NCBI GenBank assembly: GCA_046329575.1
Contig: JAXLUJ010000006.1
Span: 186,001-250,000, forward strand
Origin: UBA1941 sp046329575
GTDB lineage: Bacteria; Bacteroidota; Bacteroidia; Chitinophagales; LD1
Length of the DNA stretch: 64,000 nucleotides
Direction of reading: 5' to 3'
Made by a program: the position numbers and the translations under genes
Notes under the pieces: model-generated
Told to the model about the DNA's origin: nothing
The model's database searches: none
The model's input: only the letters and a program-made list of their open reading frames with translations
In this document: positions 24,466-33,306 of the stretch, one piece after another
Numbering within the stretch: position 1 is the first letter of the stretch
How the letters are laid out: each line of letters begins with the position of its first letter

Positions 24466-25455
24466 TTAAAGTTCTTCTTTGTCCCACTGGCGGTTCACTT
24501 CGTTTTTGAGGGCGGGAACGCTGTGCAAATAGGTCCAGATGGCATGAATTTCGGCATCGGTCATTGCATTGTAAGCAGGCATTGGCATGCGAAGCTGACG
24601 CTGATTTTTAGAAATACTTTTACGCATGGCATTGGCGAAATCGGTTTCGGTCCATTTGCCAATTCCGGTTGATTCATCGCAAGTAATATTGGCGGTATAA
24701 ATCAGGTTTCCGGCAGCAGTTACCATCGCATTGCCGCCGCCCAAATAACCGCCACTGTGCTCGGGCGTTTGCATGTCCATGCTTTTGAAATCGGCAGAAT
24801 GACAAGGAAAACAGTCGTAACGCGCACAAACCAAATACCGCCCAAAAGCCGCGGCATCATTGCTATCGGGCGTTTCGACAGACGACTTCGGATAATCAAC
24901 TTTTCTAAAATTATCGGTTTGACTAAGAAACTTGGTCATCAAACTATAATGCGAAGGTACCGAAGCGATTTCCGACGATTGAACTACGGGATTTTCGGAA
25001 CGAAGAAAAGTAATGATACCGCGGAGGTCATCATCGCTCAGCCGCGGATACTTGGGCATGATAGGCGAAAATGTTCCTGAGGGTTTTACACCGGTGCGAA
25101 GAAAATAAACCAATTGTTCGTCGGTCCAGTTACCAATACCATGCGTTTTGCTATGAGTAATATTTGCCGAATACACCTCGCCAAAAATTTCAGGCAGCTC
25201 CGTTATTTTCCTTCCGCTTAGTTTTCCATCGCTACCCATATGACAAACCACACATTGCACGGCGGCAATTTTTTCGCCTTTAGCCAATGATGCAGCATCT
25301 TTCACGGAGGTATCAAAATGAATTTTCTCTACCTCATAAACCGGAAGGCCTCTAAAGTGCAGATAGGCCATCGCACTAATCAAAATCACGGCCACAGCGG
25401 CCACCAGCAACAACACCATGCGTAACCCTTTGTTCATATTACGGATTATTTTCAT
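24466..25455 (-). CDS. Membrane-anchored diheme cytochrome c
   Basis: About 329 residues start with one transmembrane anchor (RMVLLLVAAVAVILISAMAYL). Two class-I cytochrome c domains follow. Each has a CxxCH heme site (CVVCH near residue 68, CFPCH near 223) and a distal Met in an MPxY/MPAY context (PIMPKYPRLSDDDLRGIITFL, MPMPAYNAMTDAEIHAIWTYL). It would act in periplasmic electron transfer, for example between a dehydrogenase and the terminal oxidase. ATG 25455 is chosen; M15 is also possible. It lies downstream of the ftsZ terminator and so probably has its own promoter. Confidence 0.88.
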   Translation of the reverse strand: MKIIRNMNKGLRMVLLLVAAVAVILISAMAYLHFRGLPVYEVEKIHFDTSVKDAASLAKGEKIAAVQCVVCHMGSDGKLSGRKITELPEIFGEVYSANITHSKTHGIGNWTDEQLVYFLRTGVKPSGTFSPIMPKYPRLSDDDLRGIITFLRSENPVVQSSEIASVPSHYSLMTKFLSQTDNFRKVDYPKSSVETPDSNDAAAFGRYLVCARYDCFPCHSADFKSMDMQTPEHSGGYLGGGNAMVTAAGNLIYTANITCDESTGIGKWTETDFANAMRKSISKNQRQLRMPMPAYNAMTDAEIHAIWTYLHSVPALKNEVNRQWDKEEL

Positions 25456-25477
25456 GCAATATAGAAGTCTGCCGAAC

Positions 25478-25505
25478 AAAAAAAAATCCCGGCGTTACCG
25501 GGATT
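25478..25505 (-). terminator. Rho-independent terminator after ftsZ
   Basis: On the minus strand AATCCCGG pairs with CCGGGATT around a 5-base loop, followed by nine or more T. It starts 9 bases after the ftsZ stop and should close the dcw transcript. Confidence 0.85.
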
Positions 25506-25513
25506 TATGGGAG

Positions 25514-27220
25514 TTAATCAACGTTATCGTGGAGATGTCGGTTATCGCGCCGCATTTCGGGGCGGCCGGTGCTGTAATCTTGCCCGATCGAAAACCTCGA
25601 CATTTCGGTTTGTTCGCTTGGCATGCTGGAGTTCACTTCCACACCTTTGCGCATATAAGCAGGTACACTTTCCAGTTCGCTCATTTTCGATTTATTCAGC
25701 GAGCGGAAGCTGAGGTTGGCCAGAATTTTTTTGCGATCCTGCAGCACTTGTTCCTGAGTAGGTTTTGTATTTGAAACGGTGTTGGAGTGTTCATAGCTCT
25801 TCACCTTAAACACTTCAAACACTTCTTCTTCTTTTTCTTCACCTTTCAATTTTTCTAATTCAGAAGTGCTTTGTTCGGCAGCGGCGGTTAATGCTTCAAT
25901 TGAAGGCATTTCTACCACTTCTTCATTTGTTTTTTCCGGCGTTTCGAATTCGAACACTACTACATTTTCGCGGGTCGTTTCTTCTTCGTTGGAAAGCATG
26001 GAGAAGAGCGAATAGCTTTCTTCTTCAGCCAGCAAGGGCGTTTCTACAGTGGTTTCTGTTTTTGCCAGTGGTGTTTCCAATACTTGTTCCTGCGCCGTTT
26101 CCAACGGTTTTACTTCTTCTTCATCTAACAAAAGTACGTTTGCTTTTGGCGCTTCCACTTTTACCACTTCTGCCACAGGTGCCGAAACGGTTGTAGGTTT
26201 CACTTCATCAAGCTCGCGCACCACGCGGTTCACCGGTGTGAGGTAAGCCGGTTTGTAAGTAGCTTCAAACCCTGTAGCGATAAGGGTTACAGAAATTTTC
26301 TGACCCAGATTTTCATCGTCGCAGGTTCCGAAAATAATATCGGTATCTTTAGCTACTTCCTGAATATATTCATTGATCTCGGTAATTTCATCGATAGTAA
26401 CTTGTTCGCTACCTGAAGAAATATTCACCAGTATTTTCTTTGCGCCGCGAATATCATTATCGTTCAGCAATGGCGAATTCAATGCTGCTTTTACGGCATT
26501 AAGCGCGCGGTTTTCGCCTTCGGCCACTGCGCTGCCCATAACAGCGGCGCCGCCGTTGGTCATTACGTGTTTCACATCGGCAAAGTCAACGTTGATATAT
26601 CCGGGAACGGTGATGATTTCGGAAATACTTTTTGCTGCTGAGGCCAGAATATTGTTGGCATGATTGAAGGCATCGCTTTGGCGGGCATTGCCATACATTT
26701 CGCGAATCTTATCATTCGAAATCACCAGAATGGTATCTACATGGGCTTTTAGGCGCTCAATGCCTTCCAAGGCCTGATTGTACTTGCGTTTTCCTTCAAA
26801 CGAAAATGGCGTAGTTACGATACCCACGGTGAGGATGCCCATTTCTTTGGCAATGCGGGCTACTACCGGAGCGCCACCGGTTCCGGTGCCGCCGCCCATA
26901 CCGGCTGTAACAAAAACCATTTTGGTATTCTTGGCAAGAATTTCTCTTACCTCTTCAATAGATTCTTCTGTGGCCTGCATTCCGCAATCGGGATTGGATC
27001 CGGCGCCCAAACCTTGCGTGAGTTTAGGGCCCAACTGAATTTTATTGGGAACGCGGCTGAGGTCAATGGCCTGCGAATCGGTATTGCACACCACGAAATT
27101 TACGCCAATGATACCTTGATTAAACATATGATTTACGGCATTGCTGCCACCGCCGCCAACGCCTATCACTTTGATGATGGAGGATTGATCTTTTGGAAGA
27201 TCGAACTGTAGATTCGTCAT
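25514..27220 (-). CDS. ftsZ: Cell division protein FtsZ
   Basis: This tubulin-like GTPase forms the division ring. The N-terminal GTPase starts SSIIKVIGVGGGGSNAVNHM. The tubulin signature is GGGTGTGGAPVVA and the T7 synergy loop is NVDFADVKHVM. The 568 residues exceed the usual 380-400 because of a long acidic linker after about residue 330, rich in Glu, Val and Thr. VPAYMRKGV near residue 525 is the conserved FtsA-binding peptide, unusually followed by about 40 more residues instead of being at the extreme end. It is last gene of the dcw cluster, 55 bases after ftsA. Confidence 0.97.
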   Translation of the reverse strand: MTNLQFDLPKDQSSIIKVIGVGGGGSNAVNHMFNQGIIGVNFVVCNTDSQAIDLSRVPNKIQLGPKLTQGLGAGSNPDCGMQATEESIEEVREILAKNTKMVFVTAGMGGGTGTGGAPVVARIAKEMGILTVGIVTTPFSFEGKRKYNQALEGIERLKAHVDTILVISNDKIREMYGNARQSDAFNHANNILASAAKSISEIITVPGYINVDFADVKHVMTNGGAAVMGSAVAEGENRALNAVKAALNSPLLNDNDIRGAKKILVNISSGSEQVTIDEITEINEYIQEVAKDTDIIFGTCDDENLGQKISVTLIATGFEATYKPAYLTPVNRVVRELDEVKPTTVSAPVAEVVKVEAPKANVLLLDEEEVKPLETAQEQVLETPLAKTETTVETPLLAEEESYSLFSMLSNEEETTRENVVVFEFETPEKTNEEVVEMPSIEALTAAAEQSTSELEKLKGEEKEEEVFEVFKVKSYEHSNTVSNTKPTQEQVLQDRKKILANLSFRSLNKSKMSELESVPAYMRKGVEVNSSMPSEQTEMSRFSIGQDYSTGRPEMRRDNRHLHDNVD

Positions 27221-27275
27221 AGCTCCTGTTTTTGTTTTTTAATCGGCCGGGCGAAGGTGAAATGAAATTTTATTC

Positions 27276-28676
27276 TTAATTAAAATCGTTATTAACACTC
27301 TCGTCTTCGAACCAGTCTTTCACATTGGTGAGCAAACCTTTGATCCACGACGTGTTTTTCTTTTTGTGCTGTTCATCGGCAGGCTGCTTGTAAACCGGCT
27401 CTGATGTTTGTTCTGCTTCTACCAATTCTTGTTCCGGTTCGGCAACAGTTTGCTGTACCGGAATTTCCACAACTTCCTGTACCACCTGTTTTGGTTTGCG
27501 GCGGTTTAGTTCGCGCTCTTGTTCGTTCAGTTCTTCAAACCCTTTTATGATCAAACCGATACCGGTAGCATAAATCGGGTTCTTCAATTCATCTTTGGTA
27601 CCTTTCGAAAGATATTCTGTTGGGTATCCGATACGCGCATTCAGTCCGGTTTCAAACTCCATCAATTGCTTGAGATGTTTCATTTGCGAGCCGCCGCCGG
27701 TAATTACAATACCGCCGATGAGCTTATTGGCATATCCGCTGCTGCGGATTTCGAAATACACTTGCTGGATGATCTCTTCCATGCGGGCATGGATGATTTC
27801 AGAAAGCGTTTTCATCGAAATCTCTTTGCGCTCGCGGCCGTTTATGCCGGGTATAGAAATGATTTCATTCTCATGAGCTTCATTCGGCAAGGCGCTACCG
27901 AAGCGAACTTTAAGTTTTTCCGCTTGCTTTTTCAAAACCATGCAGCCGGTTTTGATGTCTTCGGTAATAATGTTTCCGGCAAACGGAATCACGGCTGTGT
28001 GACGGATTATTCCATCCTGGAAAATGGCGATGTCGGTAGTTCCGCCGCCTATGTCAACTAAGCACACACCGGCTTCCATTTCTTCATCGTTCAAAACCGC
28101 TGCTGATGAGGCCAGGGGTTCCAGGATCAGTCCCAGCATTTCCAGTCCGGCGCGTTCGATACATTTTTTGATGTTTTGAGCAGCGGCCACTTTACCGGTG
28201 ATGATATGGAAGTTGGCTTCTAAACGGCTGCCGCACATACCTACCGGCGTTTTAGTAACCGGATTTCCATCCAGGAAAAACTCTTGCGGCAACACATGAA
28301 TAATTCGCTCGCCGGGCTCCAGCGCCAAACGGTGCATATTGGCGATCATGGCTTTGATATCGCTATCGGCCACTTCAGTATCCGGATCAGGAAGTGTATA
28401 GATATCGCGGTTTTGTTTGCTGGAAATGTGTTCGCCGGCAATACCAACGTACACCACTTTGATTTCCACGCCCGACTGTCTTTCGGCCTCTGCCACCGCT
28501 TCACGAATGGCTTTCACCGTCATTTCGATGTTCACCACTTCGCCACGGGCCACGCCATACGAATCGGCGCGACCGATGCCAAGGATGTTGAACTTTCCGT
28601 ATTGATCTTGCTGGGCTACTATTGCCGCAATTTTGGTGGTTCCGATGTCGAGTCCTACTACAATGGGTTGCTCCAT
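27276..28676 (-). CDS. ftsA: Cell division protein FtsA
   Basis: This actin-like ATPase tethers FtsZ to the membrane. VVGLDIGTTKIAAIVA is phosphate 1. LVDIGGGTTDIAIFQDG is phosphate 2, IVITGGGSQMKHL is the adenosine motif, and there is an SHS2-like insertion. The C-terminal end is WIKGLLTNVKDWFEDE, an amphipathic helix for membrane binding, reached through a Glu/Gln/Val-rich linker. The length is 466 residues. It sits between ftsQ and ftsZ as in most bacteria. Confidence 0.97.
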   Translation of the reverse strand: MEQPIVVGLDIGTTKIAAIVAQQDQYGKFNILGIGRADSYGVARGEVVNIEMTVKAIREAVAEAERQSGVEIKVVYVGIAGEHISSKQNRDIYTLPDPDTEVADSDIKAMIANMHRLALEPGERIIHVLPQEFFLDGNPVTKTPVGMCGSRLEANFHIITGKVAAAQNIKKCIERAGLEMLGLILEPLASSAAVLNDEEMEAGVCLVDIGGGTTDIAIFQDGIIRHTAVIPFAGNIITEDIKTGCMVLKKQAEKLKVRFGSALPNEAHENEIISIPGINGRERKEISMKTLSEIIHARMEEIIQQVYFEIRSSGYANKLIGGIVITGGGSQMKHLKQLMEFETGLNARIGYPTEYLSKGTKDELKNPIYATGIGLIIKGFEELNEQERELNRRKPKQVVQEVVEIPVQQTVAEPEQELVEAEQTSEPVYKQPADEQHKKKNTSWIKGLLTNVKDWFEDESVNNDFN

Positions 28677-28721
28677 GACTGTGTTATTAAGCGTTTGAGT
28701 TTTGAGGTGTATTTTTAAAAA

Positions 28722-29573
28722 TCAATTTGTTGTTAAACTATCTTTCACTATGGTTGCTGAGGTGAGCGTATCCGGTAAGGTGAGCGCGGCTGCCGGGCGT
28801 CTTTCACAAACCACCTGGCCGTTGTACTTCACATTCACGCGGCTGTATTTTTCCCATCCCATTTTGGCTAGTCCTTCCCGGTAAAAGATTTTAAGGCGAT
28901 CGAACTTCTCTGCCATTTGCTCATCGGCTCTGCCAAATTCCACCACATGACCACCCCATTTCGGATGGATGTCTAATTCGCCTCTTACATTCACCGTTAC
29001 ATGATCTACCATGGCATTCAAAAAAGAATCGGCGCTCACATACTTCGCGAAATGATAGAGCTCGTCCAAAATAATGCTGTCGCCATACAGGTCTTCCCGG
29101 GTTTCTACCGTACCAATAGCTAAAAGAACGTTTGCTGTAAAATTATCTGATAACGGTATGCGCTCGTTCTTATCGGATATATAATAACTCACACCATCGT
29201 TGTTAATTACACGAATTAGCGGCTGCTTCTGGGTTACACTGGCATGAACGATCTGTTGTTGATCGGAATACACTTCGGCATGATCTACATAAGGATTGCG
29301 GCGAAGTTCGCGCTCCAATGTCCTGAAATCCACTGCCGACAAGGGTTTCCCTTCAATTTGACCACCGCTCAATTCATTGATTTTGGCCACCACATCTTCA
29401 GCAGAAATGAAGTTGATGCCGTTTTCGAAGTGCACATCGGCATGTACACCTTTACATACAAGGCCACGTTGTTTCTGCACGGCTGCTGTTAATATCACCA
29501 CGAAAGCGCCAACACCCAATACGGAGCCGGTAATTACCAGCACTTTTAGCATTATGGTCTTAAATCGTTTCAC
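28722..29573 (-). CDS. ftsQ: Cell division protein FtsQ/DivIB
   Basis: This bitopic divisome protein of about 283 residues has a short cytoplasmic N-terminus and one transmembrane helix (LKVLVITGSVLGVGAFVVILTAAV). A POTRA-like region (VHADVHFENGINFISAEDVVAKI) and a beta domain (RRNPYVDHAEVYSDQQQIVHASVTQKQPLIRV) follow. The frame is open further upstream inside murC, but the GTG at 29573 (VKRFKTIM) directly after the murC stop, or ATG 29552, gives a normal protein. GTG 29573 is chosen. Confidence 0.88.
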   Translation of the reverse strand: MKRFKTIMLKVLVITGSVLGVGAFVVILTAAVQKQRGLVCKGVHADVHFENGINFISAEDVVAKINELSGGQIEGKPLSAVDFRTLERELRRNPYVDHAEVYSDQQQIVHASVTQKQPLIRVINNDGVSYYISDKNERIPLSDNFTANVLLAIGTVETREDLYGDSIILDELYHFAKYVSADSFLNAMVDHVTVNVRGELDIHPKWGGHVVEFGRADEQMAEKFDRLKIFYREGLAKMGWEKYSRVNVKYNGQVVCERRPAAALTLPDTLTSATIVKDSLTTN

Positions 29574-29574
29574 G

Positions 29575-30969
29575 TTAAGCGGTAAGGCGCTCCATCGCCT
29601 GTTTGATTTTCGGAACCAGTTTATCAATATCTCCTGCGCCAATGGTAACCACCACTTGCGGTTTAGCTTTTTCAATATGCGAAACTACCTCCTCCTTTTG
29701 AACGATCTTTTTTACCGATGAGGTGGCTTTATCAAGAATCAGTTTGCTGGTAACGCCTTCCATGGGCAGTTCACGGGCCGGATAAATATCAAGCAGCAAC
29801 AGCTCATCGGCAATGCTTAAGGTGCTGGCGAATTCAGTTGCAAGATCTTTTGTTCTGGAGAACAGATGCGGCTGAAACACAGCAGTGATCTTGCGTTCAG
29901 GATAACGTTCCTTTACCGATTCCAGAAAAACACGAATCTCTTCGGGGTGATGGGCATAATCATCAATATACACGCCGTTTTCGTTTTCTACTACTATTTC
30001 AAAGCGGCGTTTGATGCCGGAGAAAGAAGCCAGTCCGTCTTTGATTTCTTCATTGCTTAACTGTAATTCTTTGCAAATGGTAAATGCGGCCAGTGCATTT
30101 TCTATATTGTGAAAACCGCCCACATTCAGCCGGAAACCCACATATTCCTCACCGAAATAACTGATGGTGAAAATGTACCCTTTCTCGGTTACCCAGTATT
30201 TTTTGCAGAACACATCGGCAGTTTCATGATGAAGATCGTAGAAAGCTTTGTCGAGAGTGGGCAATTGCTCTTGAATGCTTTGATCTTGTTTAATCACCAA
30301 AAAACCTTCTTCATCAATACGACTAGTGAATTCAAGAAAGGCTTCATCGATCTTTTCTTTCGAACCATAAATATCGAGATGATCGGTATCAACGGCAGTA
30401 ATCACGCCCATGTTAGGTTTCAACCTATGAAAAGAACGATCGAACTCATCGGCCTCCAACACTACTGCTTCTTTTATCAGTTTGTTCACTGCTTTCGGTT
30501 TCGCAACCGGAACCAGATAGTTAGAGTTGTAATTGGTAGCGATACCTCCTAAAAAGGCATGAACATTTCTTCCGGAATGAATGAGAATATGGGCAATCAT
30601 TGCGCTTACGGTAGTTTTACCATGTGATCCTGCCACTGCAATTGAAAAGTTCTCATTGCTGATTAAACCCAATACCTCACTGCGTTTCATTAAAGGAATT
30701 GCACTTTCGCGGTAGCTATTCCACCCCACATGATCTTTGGGAATTGCCGGTGTGTAAATCACCAGATCCACATCGTTAGGATAGTTGGAAAGCTCGTCTT
30801 CAAAAACTATGGGCATTCCTTCCGCGCGCAATGCATCAGTTAGCGAAGTGGATGTGCGATCATAACCCATTACTTCTTTCCCTTGCATTTTGAAATAACG
30901 TGCCAGCGCCGACATTCCGATGCCGCCAATTCCGAGAAAAAAAATCCTTTTTACATTTTTCAATTCCAT
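29575..30969 (-). CDS. murC: UDP-N-acetylmuramate--L-alanine ligase
   Basis: This Mur ligase adds L-Ala to UDP-MurNAc. The Rossmann start is KRIFFLGIGGIGMSALARYF, the ATP loop is VAGSHGKTTVSAMIAH, and EADEFDRSFHRLKPNMGVITAVDTDHLDIY is the central Mur block. IDDYAHHPEEIRVFL is the C-terminal domain motif with DYAHHP. The length is 464 residues. It is separated from murG by 2 bases and from ftsQ by 1 base. Confidence 0.97.
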   Translation of the reverse strand: MELKNVKRIFFLGIGGIGMSALARYFKMQGKEVMGYDRTSTSLTDALRAEGMPIVFEDELSNYPNDVDLVIYTPAIPKDHVGWNSYRESAIPLMKRSEVLGLISNENFSIAVAGSHGKTTVSAMIAHILIHSGRNVHAFLGGIATNYNSNYLVPVAKPKAVNKLIKEAVVLEADEFDRSFHRLKPNMGVITAVDTDHLDIYGSKEKIDEAFLEFTSRIDEEGFLVIKQDQSIQEQLPTLDKAFYDLHHETADVFCKKYWVTEKGYIFTISYFGEEYVGFRLNVGGFHNIENALAAFTICKELQLSNEEIKDGLASFSGIKRRFEIVVENENGVYIDDYAHHPEEIRVFLESVKERYPERKITAVFQPHLFSRTKDLATEFASTLSIADELLLLDIYPARELPMEGVTSKLILDKATSSVKKIVQKEEVVSHIEKAKPQVVVTIGAGDIDKLVPKIKQAMERLTA

Positions 30970-30971
30970 AT

Positions 30972-32045
30972 TCAGAGAGAAAGAATTTCGTCAACAATTC
31001 GTTCCGCAGCGTTGCTAATGGCCATGGCTGCAATGTTTGCGCTGAGGGCCGCTGTTTGCTTATCGTCTTGCAATAGTGCCAGCGCGGTATTCATCAACTT
31101 CAATTTTGCTTCAGCATCTTTAACCAATATGGCGGCTTGCCTATGCACCAAAGCCATGGCGTTATGTGTTTGATGATCGTCAGTAACATTCGGGCTTGGC
31201 ACCAGAATCACGGGTTTGCCAATATTCTGTAATTCGGAAACCGAAAGGGCGCCTGCTCGGGAAATAATCACATCTGCCGCGGCATAAGCCATTTCCATTT
31301 TTTCAATAAAAACCAATTGACGTACCTGCGGCAACTTACGGTCGGCCTTCTGCCATGTTTTACCCGTTTGCCATATTATTTGAACATTTTCATGCCCGCT
31401 TTCATTAAGAAAAGCATCCACACTTTCGTTCAATGTTCGCGCGCCCAAACTTCCACCTGAAACAAAAATGGTTTTTACCGATTCGCTCAAACCAAAGTAG
31501 TGTAAGGCTTCTGACCGGTTCACTTTATTTTGAAGAATTTCTGCACGAACCGGATTTCCTGTAAGTATCACTTTTTCTTTTGGAAAAACACGATCCATTC
31601 CGGAATAGGCTACGCAGATTTTTTTTGCGAAGCGCGATAGTATTCGGTTGGTAACGCCGGCAAAAGAATTTTGTTCTTGAATTAAGGTAGGAATACCGCA
31701 TAGCGTAGCGCCAAAAAGAAGTGGTCCGCTGGCATAGCCTCCTACGCCAATTGCAGCATGGGGTTTAAAGCTTTTTAAAATTTTTATGGCATCCCATTCA
31801 CTGCTGATAATTTTGAAAGGAAGAGACCAGTTTTTCCAAATGGCGGTACGCTGAAATCCGGCAATATTCAATCCGCGTATTTTGTAGCCGGCATTGGGCA
31901 CTTTCTCCATTTCCATTCTGCCATTGGCTCCTACAAACAAAATTTCACAACCATCCACCCGCTTTCGCAAGGCGTTGGCAATGGCCACTGCGGGGAATAT
32001 ATGCCCGCCGGTACCACCTCCACTGATGATGAATCGGGTTTTCAT
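30972..32045 (-). CDS. murG: UDP-GlcNAc:lipid I N-acetylglucosaminyltransferase MurG
   Basis: This GT28 enzyme makes lipid II at the inner membrane. FIISGGGTGGHIFPAVAIA is the N-terminal glycine loop. GVGGYASGPLLFGATL and the C-terminal IWQTGKTW, VISRAGALSVSEL and LVPSPNVTDDHQTHNAMAL carry the donor site. The length is 357 residues. Its start overlaps the ftsW stop by 4 bases (ATGA). Confidence 0.97.
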   Translation of the reverse strand: MKTRFIISGGGTGGHIFPAVAIANALRKRVDGCEILFVGANGRMEMEKVPNAGYKIRGLNIAGFQRTAIWKNWSLPFKIISSEWDAIKILKSFKPHAAIGVGGYASGPLLFGATLCGIPTLIQEQNSFAGVTNRILSRFAKKICVAYSGMDRVFPKEKVILTGNPVRAEILQNKVNRSEALHYFGLSESVKTIFVSGGSLGARTLNESVDAFLNESGHENVQIIWQTGKTWQKADRKLPQVRQLVFIEKMEMAYAAADVIISRAGALSVSELQNIGKPVILVPSPNVTDDHQTHNAMALVHRQAAILVKDAEAKLKLMNTALALLQDDKQTAALSANIAAMAISNAAERIVDEILSL

Positions 32046-33304
32046 GCTGTTGCCAATGCTCCTTCTGTTTCGTTTTCCTCTTCCTCCGCTTCTTCGCTTT
32101 GCAATTCAATGTTCCGGCTTACACTCATAATAATTCCGAAGGCCAGACTGGTAAACACCACCGAGCTGCCGCCCATGCTCACCAGTGGCAGGGTTACCCC
32201 GGTAACCGGAAACAATCCAACGGCAACGGCCATGTTAATCATTGCCTGTAACACCAAACTAACGCCAAGGCCCACGGCCAAAAAAGCGCCAAACGCTTTG
32301 GGTGCTTTTAAAACAATTTTAATGCAGCGGTACAACAAAAGCAGGTATAGGAATAAAATGAAAATCCCGCCTATGAGTCCGTACTCTTCAATAATGATGG
32401 CGAAAATGAAATCGGAATAGGCTTCCGGTAAAAAATGTTTTTGCATGGAATTGCCCGGTCCGTTTGGCAACAAGCCGCCGCGTGCAATGGCAATACGAGC
32501 CTGCATTTGCTGATACTCAGCATCAGGACTTACTTCCTTTTTTATAAAGTGTGTTTCTACGCGTTTCTTCCATGTAGGCATCCTTCCCACTAACATACTA
32601 TCGGGAAGTGCAAACAGCAACGCCAAAAACAGACCTAGTAACAAACCACTGGCGCCAAAAAGCATGGCGATGTGTTTAATAGCCATTCTTCCGATGAACA
32701 TGATAAAAACAGAAGTAAAAAATAAGATCAGCGCGGTTGACAAATTATCCTTGGCTATCATGATAACGGGTAAAACCACTAAACCCAATATCGGTAGCAC
32801 GGTCTTTTTAAAATCGGCGATCTCATTCTGCTTAAGTGAGAGCATGCGCGCCAGAAACATAATCACCGCCAATTTGGCGAGATCGGAAGTTTGAAACGTC
32901 CATCCAATTCCCGGAAGTTTGATCCAACGGCTGGCGTTATTGATCTTTGCTCCCCAGAACATCGTATAGAAAAGAAGAGGAATCGAGATGATCCACAGGA
33001 TTTGCGCTAACCGCGAATAGTATCGGTAATCAACCAGATGGGCCATATACATCAACAGAATGCCTCCCAATGCGCTCAGTACCTGTTTCACTAAATAATG
33101 CGAAGCGTTGCCATCGGCTGTTTTGAAAGCCAGTGAACTGGATGCACTATAAACTGCAAGCATAGAGAACAAAAACAGCGACACCACAACCAGCCAAATG
33201 ACTTTGTCGCCCCGAAACGTAGACACAGCGCCATTTACATCCAGCACATCCCTGAACTTTTCTGACGTAAAATCAGACATACTCTGTTGTGAGCGATTGG
33301 CCAT
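32042..33304 (-). CDS. ftsW: Lipid II polymerase FtsW (SEDS family)
   Basis: This 420-residue SEDS glycosyltransferase of the divisome has about ten transmembrane helices. Motifs are LAVYSASSSLAF, IGWTFQTSDLAKLAVIMFLA, the SEDS signature EAYSDFIFAIIIEEYGLIGG, and the end GLFPVTGVTLPLVSMGGSSVVFTSLAFGIIMSVSRN. It works with FtsI, encoded four genes upstream. A hydrophilic N-terminus of about 30 residues precedes the first helix. Confidence 0.96.
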   Translation of the reverse strand: MANRSQQSMSDFTSEKFRDVLDVNGAVSTFRGDKVIWLVVVSLFLFSMLAVYSASSSLAFKTADGNASHYLVKQVLSALGGILLMYMAHLVDYRYYSRLAQILWIISIPLLFYTMFWGAKINNASRWIKLPGIGWTFQTSDLAKLAVIMFLARMLSLKQNEIADFKKTVLPILGLVVLPVIMIAKDNLSTALILFFTSVFIMFIGRMAIKHIAMLFGASGLLLGLFLALLFALPDSMLVGRMPTWKKRVETHFIKKEVSPDAEYQQMQARIAIARGGLLPNGPGNSMQKHFLPEAYSDFIFAIIIEEYGLIGGIFILFLYLLLLYRCIKIVLKAPKAFGAFLAVGLGVSLVLQAMINMAVAVGLFPVTGVTLPLVSMGGSSVVFTSLAFGIIMSVSRNIELQSEEAEEEENETEGALATA

Positions 33305-33306
33305 TA

